From Acidimicrobiales bacterium (GTDB lineage Bacteria > Actinomycetota > Acidimicrobiia > Acidimicrobiales > Poriferisodalaceae): 64,000 nucleotides of DNA. Location of the stretch: NCBI GenBank assembly GCA_041394185.1, contig JAWKIQ010000001.1, positions 1,426,001-1,490,000 on the forward strand. The letters are read 5' to 3'. Of this stretch, positions 16,238 through 24,366 are shown in pieces (the stretch's first letter is position 1; each line of letters opens with the position of its first letter). A program made the translations under genes and the position numbers. The notes beneath the pieces were generated by a model. That model was not told where the DNA came from and ran no database searches. It was given only the letters and a program-made list of their open reading frames with translations.

Positions 16238-16705
16238 TCAGCCGCCGACGGCTGCGTCCGACGAGAAGCTGGCTGGAAACAGCTCGACGATCTTGGCGTC
16301 GAGGCCTTCCTTGACACCGGCCAGAGGCAATACGTTCAGCACGCCCTGACCGGCCTTGATCAGGTCGATGATCTCTTCACCGCTGCGCACCAGCACAGGG
16401 GTGGTGCCGCTGATCACCAGGTTGGCCGATGCGACGTCTTCGCCCAGCTCGGTTCGCAGGTAGCTGAAGATGTCACGCACCGTCTCGAGGCGGATACCGG
16501 CGTCGAGCAGGGTCTTGATGACCTTGAGCTCGAGGAGGTCTTGATAGCTGTACGAGCGGCGGCTGCCGCTGCCTGCGGCGTCGGCCAGCGACGGGCGGAT
16601 GAGGTCGGTGCGCGCCCAATAGTCGAGCTGCCTGTAGCTGATACCGACGATCTCGGCAGTCTTCTTGCCCGAGAACCCGGCCTCTGTGTGCTGTGCGTTC
16701 GACAC
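16238..16705 (-). CDS. MerR-family transcriptional regulator (second MerR of the gcvH-garA cluster)
   Basis: 155 aa from GTG 16705. The N-terminal MerR winged helix (about 12-80) includes TAEIVGISYRQLDYWARTDLI and a coiled extension ending LLDAGIRLETVRDIFSYLR. The C-terminal part (VISGTTPVLVRSGEEIIDLI) is a small beta domain typical of the Rv1830-like group. There are no cysteines for metal sensing. It is separated from DUF151 by a K+ channel gene here. A perfect inverted repeat lies 29-62 bases upstream and may be its operator. Confidence 0.85.
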   Translation of the reverse strand: MSNAQHTEAGFSGKKTAEIVGISYRQLDYWARTDLIRPSLADAAGSGSRRSYSYQDLLELKVIKTLLDAGIRLETVRDIFSYLRTELGEDVASANLVISGTTPVLVRSGEEIIDLIKAGQGVLNVLPLAGVKEGLDAKIVELFPASFSSDAAVGG

Positions 16706-16733
16706 CCGTCAAATCTCCGTTCGCCCGACCAGT

Positions 16734-16767
16734 GCATCACATGATCGGAACTACGTCCATGTGATGC
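16734..16767. promoter_or_regulatory. Perfect inverted repeat upstream of merR; candidate operator
   Basis: GCATCACATG (16734-16743) and CATGTGATGC (16758-16767) are perfect 10-base arms separated by 14 bases, starting 29 bases upstream of the MerR start codon. Size and position suit a dimeric regulator, plausibly MerR autoregulation. Confidence 0.5.
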
Positions 16768-16784
16768 CTGCCGAGGACTCAAGG

Positions 16785-16908
16785 TACGCGCGCGCTCCGA
16801 GGTCTGTCAATCACCTTCAGCGCGAAATATCGCGCGGCTCGCGCGAATTGCCCTACCTTGTGTCTTGGGGCTCGCGCGCTCCGCGCGATCGGGCGTGTGC
16901 TCGCGCGC
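16785..16908. repeat. Cluster of CGCGCG motifs in the gap between the K+ channel and merR
   Basis: At least six CGCGCG hexamers lie in about 125 bases. They include direct copies of GCTCGCGCGC (16870-16879 and 16899-16908) and a 16-base inverted repeat GCGCGA-AATA-TCGCGC at 16820-16835. On the minus strand this follows the K+ channel stop only at its low-numbered end, so the rest is upstream of merR. Function unknown. Confidence 0.45.
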
Positions 16909-16920
16909 CTCAGAGTCGGG

Positions 16921-17976
16921 TCAATCGGCCAACTCGTGCAGGTGTTCCAGCTCGTCTGGACGGCCCATGGCGATGATCACCGAATTGGCCTCCAACACCT
17001 GGTCGTCCGGCGGATTGGTGACGAAGTGGCCACCGCGCGTTCGCACCGCCAGCAACAGGCAGCCGGTATTGGGCCGCACCCTCACGTCGCCGACCGTCTT
17101 TCCGGCCCAGGGGCTGTCGGGCGATACGGTCACCTCCTCGAGACGCCACTCGACCTGTTGGCCGTGCACGCTGACGTCGAGGAACTCGGCCACGTTTGGC
17201 TGAAGGGTGTAGGTGGCCATGCGTCGACCGCCGATGAACTGCGGGTTCACCACACGGTCGGCTCCGGCGCGCAACAACTTCTCCTCGGCGGCCGATGCGT
17301 GGGCACGCGCCACGATGAACAAGTTGGGGTTCATAGCCCGCGCCGACAGGGTCACGTACACGTTGTCGGCGTCGTTCGACAGCGCCGACACCAACACACT
17401 GGCCCTCTCGACCCCGACCGATCTCAATATGTCGTCGTCGGTGGCATCACCTTCGATGACCGCATAGTCGTTGGGATAGTTGAGCTGTGAAGCCACTGCG
17501 TCCACCAACACGAACTGCTTGCCGGCCTCGGCGATCTCCGAGATGATCTCGCGACCGACACGCCCGGCCCCGCACACGACGATGTGCCCGTTCATCTTTG
17601 CAATCCCCTTCGTCATACGACGACGTCCATAAACCAGTTCGAGGCGACCTTCGACCAGGCTCTCGACAAGAACACCCAGGGTGTAGAACGTCGAGCCGAC
17701 GCCCAGGATGATGACCACCGCCGTAACAGCGCGGTAGGTCGCCGACCCGGTGTCGTTGCCGACCTCTTCGTACCCGACCGTGGTGATCGTGATCAGCGTC
17801 TGGTACAGCGCATCCTCGAGGCCCAGCCCCAGCATCAGGTATGCGACTGTCGATGCTGCGACGACCAGACCCAGAAGGGCCACCGCTCGTCTGACCCTGC
17901 CGATGTCGCGAAACGGCCTCAGTGGCGAGGGTCGGCTCCACAGACGCCCATCTCGGTCTCGCCTCATGCGGATCAT
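16921..17976 (-). CDS. Potassium channel with RCK (TrkA-N/TrkA-C) regulatory domains
   Basis: 351 aa from ATG 17976, which lies 20 bases past the DUF151 stop. The architecture is that of MthK or Kch-type two-helix channels: TM1 at about 30-52, a pore with the selectivity filter TITTVGYEEVG near 62-72, TM2 at about 82-108, then an RCK Rossmann domain (VVCGAGRVGREI, with the ribose-binding aspartate in VLVDAV) and a TrkA-C domain at about 265-345. It is a K+-selective gated channel, probably regulated by a nucleotide or Ca2+. It sits inside a cluster where mycobacteria have DUF151 directly followed by merR. Confidence 0.9.
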   Translation of the reverse strand: MIRMRRDRDGRLWSRPSPLRPFRDIGRVRRAVALLGLVVAASTVAYLMLGLGLEDALYQTLITITTVGYEEVGNDTGSATYRAVTAVVIILGVGSTFYTLGVLVESLVEGRLELVYGRRRMTKGIAKMNGHIVVCGAGRVGREIISEIAEAGKQFVLVDAVASQLNYPNDYAVIEGDATDDDILRSVGVERASVLVSALSNDADNVYVTLSARAMNPNLFIVARAHASAAEEKLLRAGADRVVNPQFIGGRRMATYTLQPNVAEFLDVSVHGQQVEWRLEEVTVSPDSPWAGKTVGDVRVRPNTGCLLLAVRTRGGHFVTNPPDDQVLEANSVIIAMGRPDELEHLHELAD

Positions 17977-17995
17977 CTCGCCGGCTCGAACCTTC

Positions 17996-18529
17996 TCAAC
18001 CTTCGAAGTCCTCCGGGTTGAGGTCGTCGAGGAATTGTTTGAACTCGTCCAGCAGCTCGGCGGGATCTGTGTCTTGCAGATCCGACGGCGGCGCGTCGGC
18101 AGAGTCGACGAGGTCGTCGGCGGCCGGATCTTCCAGCTGGGTTCCGGCCGCGGCCAGCACGGCCTCACTGGCGAATATGGGGGTTCCTGTGCGCACCGCC
18201 AGGGCAACCGAATCGCTTGGTCGTGCCGACATGGTGATGCGCCTGCCCGATAGCTCGATGACCAGCTCGGCAAAGAACGTGCGGTCGCGCAGCTCGGTGA
18301 TGGTCACCGACACCAGTTCGGCCTCGAGATCGGTCAGCATCTGGGCCATCAGATCGTGGGTCATCGGCCGCGCCATCCGTATGCCGTCGAGTGCTCGGTG
18401 AATGGCTTGGGCCTCGGGCACATCGATGACGATGGGCAGCACCCGGCCACCCTCGGCCTCACGCAGCAATACGACGGGCGTGTTGAACGGAAGCTCGACC
18501 TCTACTCCGATCAGCTCCATCTCGATCAT
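17996..18529 (-). CDS. Bifunctional nuclease family protein (DUF151)
   Basis: 177 aa. The DUF151 core covers about residues 1-125, starting MELIGVEVELPFNTPVVLLRE, with VLPIVIDVPEA, MTHDLMAQML and the conserved RPSDSVALAVRTGTPIFAS. The last 45 residues are an acidic tail rich in aspartate (DDLVDSADAPPSD). Plant and archaeal homologues show DNase/RNase activity; the bacterial role is unsettled. The gene sits between the FtsR-type MerR and the channel, as in the conserved actinobacterial cluster. ATG 18520 is an alternative start. Confidence 0.88.
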   Translation of the reverse strand: MIEMELIGVEVELPFNTPVVLLREAEGGRVLPIVIDVPEAQAIHRALDGIRMARPMTHDLMAQMLTDLEAELVSVTITELRDRTFFAELVIELSGRRITMSARPSDSVALAVRTGTPIFASEAVLAAAGTQLEDPAADDLVDSADAPPSDLQDTDPAELLDEFKQFLDDLNPEDFEG

Positions 18530-18582
18530 GAGAGCGACCCTACCGCAGGTTTGGCTACGGTCCGATCAAGGCCGGCACCGAT

Positions 18583-19335
18583 TCAGGAGCCCGAGCCGTG
18601 CTCCAGCAAGGCGCTGCGCATCATCGCCGCACGCATCCGTGCGCCGAGTATCGCCAGCTTCTCTAGTTGCTCGAGCGTCTGCTTGCGTGCAGCCGGGCTG
18701 CGCTGGCGAAGCAGTGGCATCACGACCTGCTCGAACACGGCCGCTTCGCGCTCGGCTGCGGTCTTGTACATGCGCAGGTGGCGGGGCTCGACCCCGAACT
18801 CCATGAAGGCGGCGGCAAGGCGGCTGACGGCCAACGACTCGGCGTCGTAGTAGCGCGACGGCCCCAGCGGACGGCTGTGGATCAGCCCGTAGGTCTCCAG
18901 TTGGGCCACCTGATCCACGGTCATGTCCGACGCGGCCGCCAGCTCGTCGATGGTCAGCGCCAGCGTGCTCGGGCCGGTGTCGAGGGCCGAGGCGGTTTCA
19001 TCGAGCTCTCCGCCCGACAAGATCGCCGAGTCGGCGTCGGGGTCGGGCTCGGGTGCCTCGATCACCTCGGGTTCGGGCTCGGGTTCGAGGTGTTCGCCGG
19101 CCTCTATCTTGTCGCGGATGACCCTCAGGGGCAGGAAGCTGTCGCGCTGCTTGACCAGTACCCAACGCAGCAGATCGACGTCTTCGTCGTAGAACTTGCG
19201 GTAGCCCGAGGGAGTGCGCTCGGGGTCGATCAGTCCCTGGGTCTCGAGGAAGCGGATCTTCGAGATCGTCACATCGGGAAACTCGTCTTGCAGCTGAGAC
19301 AGAACCTCGCCGATGGATAGATGCGATCTCGACAT
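18583..19335 (-). CDS. ftsR: FtsR-type MerR-family regulator
   Basis: 250 aa. It has two MerR-like winged helices: N-terminal (about 1-80, with LSIGEVLSQLQDEFPDVTIS, KIRFLETQGLI and SGYRKF) and a second at about 128-190 (IDELAAASDMTVDQVAQLETYGLI). A Pro/Glu/Asp-rich linker separates them. The C-terminus (190-250) is helical. This layout and the position right after the FHA gene match Rv1828/FtsR, an activator of ftsZ transcription in corynebacteria. The cell-division role is taken from the family. It starts 2 bases from the FHA stop, so the genes are co-transcribed. Confidence 0.85.
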   Translation of the reverse strand: MSRSHLSIGEVLSQLQDEFPDVTISKIRFLETQGLIDPERTPSGYRKFYDEDVDLLRWVLVKQRDSFLPLRVIRDKIEAGEHLEPEPEPEVIEAPEPDPDADSAILSGGELDETASALDTGPSTLALTIDELAAASDMTVDQVAQLETYGLIHSRPLGPSRYYDAESLAVSRLAAAFMEFGVEPRHLRMYKTAAEREAAVFEQVVMPLLRQRSPAARKQTLEQLEKLAILGARMRAAMMRSALLEHGSGS

Positions 19336-19337
19336 CC

Positions 19338-19805
19338 TCAGGTGCTCTCCGCCAGATAGACGAGTTTGAACTTGCCTATCTGTACTTCGTCGCCGTCGTT
19401 CAGTACTGCTTCTTCGATGCGTTCGCCGTTCAGGTAGGTGCCGTTCAACGAGCCGACGTCGCGCACATTGCGCACCGTGCCCACGCGCTTGATCTCTACG
19501 TGGCGTCTGGAAACCGTGATGTCGTCGAGGAAGATGTCGCTGTCTGGGTGCCGACCAGCGGTGACCAGTTCGCCTGCCAACGGGAAACGGGTTCCGCGGC
19601 GGTGACCGTCTGACACGACCAGCCAGGCGTCGACCTCGGCGGGCTCATGGCTGGTAGGTGCCGGCTCGGTGGGCATCGACTCGAGCGGGTCCATCCCCTG
19701 CGTGCGCAGGTCGGCGTCGGCCCTCAGCTGCGAACCGCAGCTGCCACAAAAGCGCGATCCGACAGGGTTCTGGTGCCCACAAGACGTGCAGAACGGATCG
19801 CTCAT
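19338..19805 (-). CDS. FHA-domain protein with N-terminal zinc ribbon (GarA-like position)
   Basis: 155 aa. Residues 5-25 form a zinc ribbon with two CxxC knuckles (CTSCG and CGSCG). A Pro/Thr/Glu-rich linker follows to about 58, then an FHA domain (VTAGRHPDSDIFLDDITVSRRHVEI and GSLNGTYLNGERI) with the phosphothreonine-binding R, S, H and N residues in place. In mycobacteria, GarA at this spot binds 2-oxoglutarate-metabolising enzymes and is switched by phosphorylation of an N-terminal ETTS motif. No ETTS is present here, so regulation must differ if the role is shared. Confidence 0.85.
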   Translation of the reverse strand: MSDPFCTSCGHQNPVGSRFCGSCGSQLRADADLRTQGMDPLESMPTEPAPTSHEPAEVDAWLVVSDGHRRGTRFPLAGELVTAGRHPDSDIFLDDITVSRRHVEIKRVGTVRNVRDVGSLNGTYLNGERIEEAVLNDGDEVQIGKFKLVYLAEST

Positions 19806-19812
19806 CGAAGCA

Positions 19813-20199
19813 TCAGCCCTCGGTGAACTCGGCGTACTCGGCAGCCGACATCAGGTCGCTGGTGTCGGCGTCGGCGGCCACCTCGATGACACAGATCCAT
19901 CCCTCACCGTAGGGGTCTTCGTTCAACGTCTCGGGCGCCTCTTCGAGCTTGGCGTTCACCTCGGTGATGACCCCGGCAACCGGTGAGTAGATGTCGGACA
20001 CCGACTTGGTCGACTCGACTTCGGCAAACGACTCGTTGGCCGCCACGGCACGGCCGGTCTCGGGAAGGTCCACGAACACGACGTCGCCGAGGGCGTCTTG
20101 TGCGTAGTCGGTGATGCCGATGCGAGCGTGCGCTCCGTCTTCGTCGAAACGGATCCACTCGTGGTCTCTCGAATAGCGGACGTCGTCGGGCGTATTCAT
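19813..20199 (-). CDS. gcvH: Glycine cleavage system H protein
   Basis: 128 aa, the normal length. It carries the lipoyl arm that shuttles the aminomethyl group between the P, T and L proteins. The lipoylated lysine is K65 in EVESTKSVSDIYSPVAG, with the usual GDVVFVDLPETGR strand before it. It is seven bases upstream of the FHA gene, the standard actinobacterial arrangement. No gcvP or gcvT is in the window. Confidence 0.95.
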   Translation of the reverse strand: MNTPDDVRYSRDHEWIRFDEDGAHARIGITDYAQDALGDVVFVDLPETGRAVAANESFAEVESTKSVSDIYSPVAGVITEVNAKLEEAPETLNEDPYGEGWICVIEVAADADTSDLMSAAEYAEFTEG

Positions 20200-20242
20200 A
20201 TTTTGAAACGTTACCGCGCTCTGGCGCTCGAAAGGCGCCTGT

Positions 20243-20875
20243 TCAGCGGTCGGCCCGGCCCTGCGCCAGCGCCGCCCTCGCGATGGGCACGTAGCCGGCC
20301 GCCGAATAGAAGTGAATTGCCAATCCCGGAATCACACACACCCACGCGAGGGCACGCCCGATGTCGGCCCAGCCCGCGTCGCTGTTGCCCACCAAGAACA
20401 GCGGGAAGGCGAACATCAACAGGAATGTGCCCGTCTTGCCCCACCAGGTGACATCTATTCGTCTGGCGCCCAGTGCGCCCAGCACCAGGGCCACGACGCT
20501 GACCAGCCCCTCGCGGACCAGCGTCAGCACCGCCACCCAAGCCGGCACCGACTCGTCGACCCAAATCGCGGTGACACCCACCAGGAACAGCAGTCGGTCG
20601 GCCACCGGATCGAGCAGCTTGCCCAACTCCGAGACCTGATCGAAGCGCCTGGCGATCCAGCCGTCGACCCAGTCGGTGGCCCCCAGCGCACCCAACAGCC
20701 ATGCCGCAGCGTGCCGGTCGTCGCGCCCGAACAGCAGCCACAAGAACAGGGGCAGGCAACAAAGCCGCACCACCGTTATCAGGTTGGGCACGGTCAAGAT
20801 CTTGCTGTCTCGCACCAGGGCGTGCCCGGCGCCGTCTGGTTCATCTGCGGCTCGGCCGTCCGGGTGATTCGCCAT
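20243..20875 (-). CDS. pgsA: CDP-alcohol phosphatidyltransferase (PgsA/PgsA-like)
   Basis: 210 aa from ATG 20875; an upstream TTG would run into the HIT gene. The family signature D-x2-DG-x2-AR-x8-G-x3-D-x3-D is complete (D68, D71, G72, A75, R76, G85, D89, D93). Several hydrophobic helices follow. The family transfers a phosphatidyl group from CDP-diacylglycerol to glycerol-3-phosphate or inositol phosphate. Specificity for phosphatidylglycerophosphate synthesis versus phosphatidylinositol phosphate or cardiolipin synthesis is not fixed by the motif. It is divergent from the HIT gene. Confidence 0.82.
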   Translation of the reverse strand: MANHPDGRAADEPDGAGHALVRDSKILTVPNLITVVRLCCLPLFLWLLFGRDDRHAAAWLLGALGATDWVDGWIARRFDQVSELGKLLDPVADRLLFLVGVTAIWVDESVPAWVAVLTLVREGLVSVVALVLGALGARRIDVTWWGKTGTFLLMFAFPLFLVGNSDAGWADIGRALAWVCVIPGLAIHFYSAAGYVPIARAALAQGRADR

Positions 20876-20904
20876 CAGCGCCGACTGTAGCGATCGGCGC
20901 GCAC

Positions 20905-20910
20905 TAGCTT
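20905..20910 (+). promoter_or_regulatory. Leaderless-type -10 element for the HIT gene
   Basis: TAGCTT ends six bases before GTG 20917. A GGAGG directly before the start is too close for normal use, which favours a leaderless transcript. Confidence 0.4.
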
Positions 20911-20916
20911 GGAGGT

Positions 20917-21309
20917 GTGGCAACGATCTTCACCAGAATCATCGACGGCGAGATCCCCGGGACATTCGTCTGGCAGGATCCGACCTGCGTGGCCTTCATG
21001 TCGATCAATCCGCTGCAGACCGGCCACGTGCTGGTGGTGCCACGGGCGGAGGTAGACCATTGGGTTGACCTCGACGATCAGGTTGCTGCCCACGTGTTCG
21101 GCGTCGCAGGGCAGATCGGCAAGGCGGTTCAAAAGGCCTTCGAGCCGCCTCGGGTGGGGCTCATGATCGCCGGCTTCGAGGTGCCTCACACCCACGTGCA
21201 CGTGGTGCCCATGTTCGGCATCCGCGACCTCGATTTCGCAAACGCCGCCGCCTCGGTAGACCGCGCGGTGTTGGAAGACGCAGCCCAGCGCATCAAGGCC
21301 GCGCTGTAG
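20917..21309 (+). CDS. HIT-family nucleotide hydrolase
   Basis: 130 aa from GTG 20917. The histidine triad HTHVHVVP is intact, with the N-terminal IFTRIIDGEIPG typical of the HINT/PKCI branch. These enzymes hydrolyse adenosine phosphoramidates or acyl-AMP. It is next to pgsA on the opposite strand and convergent with the GGDEF gene. The physiological substrate is unknown. Confidence 0.92.
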   Translation: MATIFTRIIDGEIPGTFVWQDPTCVAFMSINPLQTGHVLVVPRAEVDHWVDLDDQVAAHVFGVAGQIGKAVQKAFEPPRVGLMIAGFEVPHTHVHVVPMFGIRDLDFANAAASVDRAVLEDAAQRIKAAL

Positions 21310-21313
21310 GCAG

Positions 21314-22939
21314 CTAGCGGCCCCGGCGGCCGTTGCGCCCCCGCCGCTCTGGCGGGCCGATCTCGGGCTCCGATGTCGACACGTGGTGAGCCGAACCTCC
21401 CGACTGCTTGGCCACGTACATGGCTTCGTCAGCGCGCCGCAACAAGCTGTCTGGGGTCTCGCCCGCCACTCCCACGGCGATGCCGATACTGGTACCCACA
21501 GTGGCCATGGTCGGGCCCACATCGATGGGTTCGACGATCGAGGCGATGATGTCGAGAGCCAGGATTCTCACCCTGGCCATGTTCGAAGGCTGTGCGACCA
21601 CCACGAACTCGTCGCCGCCCAGACGCACCGCCGTGTCGCCTTCGCCCAGCGCATCGTTCAGCCGCCTGGCGACCTCGATCAGAACCATGTCGCCCGCATC
21701 GTGGCCGATCGAGTCGTTGACGGCTTTGAAGCCGTCGAGGTCCAGGAACAACATTGCGGTCTCGGCCATGTCCAGTTCGCCCAGCAACACGAACAGCTGG
21801 GCACGGTTTGGCAGGCCGGTCAGTACGTCGTGGCGGGCGTCGTGCGCCAGCTGTTGCGACCATCGGGCCAGTGCCTCGTAGGTGTTGGCTGCGTGCCAAG
21901 CAGCCTGCACCTGTTTGGCCAGGACACCCACCGACTCGACCAGCGACGAGTCCAGCTCTAGCGCCTCGGTCGACCATGCACGAATGGCGATCTGGCGGCC
22001 GTCGTCGGTGGAGAATCCAGCGGCGATCCGGCTGCGATAGCCCAACGATGTCAGGCGGTACATGACGTTGGCATCGGTGTCGCCGATGCCCTCGGTGATG
22101 ATGCGGCCGCGTTCCAGAGAATCCAGCAGCACGTCCTCGGCCGGATCGATCGTCTCGCTCTTGCCGCGCGACGCGGACGCCATCCAACTGCGGTGGGCGA
22201 CACTCATCTCGCACGAGTCGACCCTGTCGAAGCCGACCTCGACCAGGGCTTCCAAGGCCACCGAGACAACGGCTCCGGGCGACTCGGCGCCGGCCATACG
22301 CTCGGCCGCCGCCGACAGCGACCTGAGCTGCCTGGACCTCTCGTCGGCGATGTTTCTGGCGTCGCTGGTCTTCTCCAAGTCGTCGCGAAGGCGGCTAGCG
22401 ATGATCGAAGCGGGGATGACGATGGCGCCTACGGCTGCCAGCTGCTGGGCCGCGATGCGAAATAGGCTGGCCGAAGAGTCGTCGGGCGCAGCGGTCTGAA
22501 GCTGGACAGCGATGTGAGCGACGCTGACGGCCAGCCACGCTGTCATGGCTCCGGCCGAACCCCACGCGCTAGCGGCGTCCAGAACCGGAATGACCAGGGC
22601 AATCCACACCAGGGGGGTTGCGCCGACGTCGACAGACAACATCACGGTCAGAGCCAGCATTGCGTCCAGCACGACCTGGACACCGTTCTTGCCGTCGAGG
22701 GCTGAGCGCGCCGACAGGTTGGCCAGGAGATTCGCAACCGCCAGCACCATCGCCACCACGATGAACGTTGCGTCCAGGCGGTGTCCGGCCGAGCTGTCGG
22801 GCTGCAGGACTACGAGCACAGCGGCGGCGACGCTGAGCAATATGCGCAACGCGCGCAGCGCGTCGACGAGGGCGTCGGTCCTCGTCGAGTCCTGTTCGGC
22901 TCGAACGACCGCTGTGGTCGGCTCGACATGAGTGGTCAT
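21314..22939 (-). CDS. Membrane-bound diguanylate cyclase (GGDEF)
   Basis: 541 aa. The N-terminal 190 residues hold about six hydrophobic helices. A helical linker and a GAF-like region (about 200-350, GAVVSVALEALVEVGFDRVD) follow. A GGDEF domain (about 375-520) has DVLTGLPNRA, the metal-binding DLDGFKAVND and an intact RLGGDEFVVV active site, so c-di-GMP synthesis is expected. The inhibitory I-site RxxD is not conserved: the equivalent stretch is GEGD, so product inhibition is probably weak. There is no EAL domain. It diverges from the two receptor-like genes and giant proteins; a TACGGT -10 candidate lies at 22954-22959. Confidence 0.88.
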   Translation of the reverse strand: MTTHVEPTTAVVRAEQDSTRTDALVDALRALRILLSVAAAVLVVLQPDSSAGHRLDATFIVVAMVLAVANLLANLSARSALDGKNGVQVVLDAMLALTVMLSVDVGATPLVWIALVIPVLDAASAWGSAGAMTAWLAVSVAHIAVQLQTAAPDDSSASLFRIAAQQLAAVGAIVIPASIIASRLRDDLEKTSDARNIADERSRQLRSLSAAAERMAGAESPGAVVSVALEALVEVGFDRVDSCEMSVAHRSWMASASRGKSETIDPAEDVLLDSLERGRIITEGIGDTDANVMYRLTSLGYRSRIAAGFSTDDGRQIAIRAWSTEALELDSSLVESVGVLAKQVQAAWHAANTYEALARWSQQLAHDARHDVLTGLPNRAQLFVLLGELDMAETAMLFLDLDGFKAVNDSIGHDAGDMVLIEVARRLNDALGEGDTAVRLGGDEFVVVAQPSNMARVRILALDIIASIVEPIDVGPTMATVGTSIGIAVGVAGETPDSLLRRADEAMYVAKQSGGSAHHVSTSEPEIGPPERRGRNGRRGR

Positions 22940-23024
22940 CGCATCGTCCGTCGACCGTACCGGCCGCTACCTGAGCGATCCGTCATCGATGAATTCGATG
23001 GTCTGGCGGTCGACAGCACTGCAC

Positions 23025-24359
23025 ATGGATGCTCAGCGCTTTCGCGACTCGCAGATAGAGCGTGACCAGTTTCGCCGTCGTCGAACGCGCACGATCGGCT
23101 GGGTCGCGTTCGCGGTGATCGCCTTGATCACGGTCGGCGTGTTCTCCATCGCCGAGGCGTCGCAGCGCATCACCGAACGCGCCGGCGTGGTTCACGCATA
23201 CGACGAGCTCCTGCAGAGCGTCACCATCACCAGGGCCCAGCTCGGCTTTTCGGTCGTGCTCGCCGAGTTGGCTGACGAGGCACAAGTGGACGTCACCAAT
23301 GCCCTGGCGGCCAACAAGCAAGACGTCGACACGGCACTGAGGCGCCTGGGTGACACGGTCGCCCAGTTCGATGCCGATCTGGGCGGGCTCGAGCCCGACA
23401 CCGCTGCGGCCATAACCAGCTTCCGCGAGGCCACGGCCGCCCTGGAGAGCGAATTCCTGAACGGTAGGTCCAGCACCTCGACGGTCGATGCGTTCAACGA
23501 CGCACACACCGGCCTGCGGTCTTCGCTGGCAAGAGATCGATCCGCCGCGATCGAGCGGGTCAAGAGTGCCGACGCCACCCTTGGCCGGCTGGGTTCGCTG
23601 CTGAGCTTCGTGGTGGCCTTCGTCATTCCCACCGTGGGGCTGTTCCTCTACCGGGAGATCACGAGACCACGTCGCGAGCTGCAACAGCTGGAGTCTGCGG
23701 CTGTTCAGAGCCGGGGCCGAAACATCGTTGCCAAGGCGCTCAGCGACGACCTCATGACACTGGTCAGCGCCGAGCGGGCCGAAACCGAATCCGACGCCCA
23801 GCTCAGGCGCGACATCGCAGGGCTGGCGGCGACGCTCGACGTTCTCCACGACCAGTACGTTCTGAACTTCGAGCTGACGACTGTCGATGAGCTGGTGGCG
23901 CGGGTCTCGGCGATCATCGACGAGCAAACCTCGGGTGTCGGCCTGCTGATGCTGACCGGCGAGACGACTCGCAAGGTCAACATCGACAGGCCGAGTGCGG
24001 GGGTCGCTCTCGACCTGTTCACCATCGACTCCGTCGAGCGCGGCGCCACCAACATCGCCTGCCACATAAACGAGCTCGATAACTGGATCGAGCTCGCCTT
24101 CTCCCACGACGGCGTTCCTCGGCCGGCCAGCGAGATGCAGCGCTCGGTCGAACGCGCGACGGTTGCAGAGCGGGCCACGGTGGCCGCTGGTTCTTCGGGC
24201 ACCGCCATCGCGGTGGTAAACGACCTGATCGAGGCATCTGGTGGCTCATTGACCCTTCGTGAGGAGGTGTCTGGCGGAGCCAAGGTGATCCTGCGGCTTC
24301 ACTCCCCGGCCGTTGCGTCAACGGATAAGGCTGAACTCGCTGTGGCCTCGGCCGACTGA
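23025..24359 (+). CDS. Receptor-like membrane protein with degenerate HATPase domain (paralogue 1)
   Basis: 444 aa from ATG 23025; earlier in-frame starts would overlap the divergent cyclase promoter. It has TM1 at about 24-44, an extracytoplasmic all-helical domain (45-200, four-helix-bundle-like), TM2 at about 202-220 and a cytoplasmic part. That part ends in a HATPase-like fold: SSGTAIAVVNDLIEASGGSL resembles a G2 box and final helix, but SHDGVP replaces the DxGxG box and no histidine phospho-acceptor or N-box asparagine is evident. It is therefore probably not an active kinase. It shares layout and sequence with the next gene, which indicates duplication. Role inferred: signal receptor for the giant-protein locus. 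Confidence 0.7.
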   Translation: MDAQRFRDSQIERDQFRRRRTRTIGWVAFAVIALITVGVFSIAEASQRITERAGVVHAYDELLQSVTITRAQLGFSVVLAELADEAQVDVTNALAANKQDVDTALRRLGDTVAQFDADLGGLEPDTAAAITSFREATAALESEFLNGRSSTSTVDAFNDAHTGLRSSLARDRSAAIERVKSADATLGRLGSLLSFVVAFVIPTVGLFLYREITRPRRELQQLESAAVQSRGRNIVAKALSDDLMTLVSAERAETESDAQLRRDIAGLAATLDVLHDQYVLNFELTTVDELVARVSAIIDEQTSGVGLLMLTGETTRKVNIDRPSAGVALDLFTIDSVERGATNIACHINELDNWIELAFSHDGVPRPASEMQRSVERATVAERATVAAGSSGTAIAVVNDLIEASGGSLTLREEVSGGAKVILRLHSPAVASTDKAELAVASAD

Positions 24360-24366
24360 GCGCACC

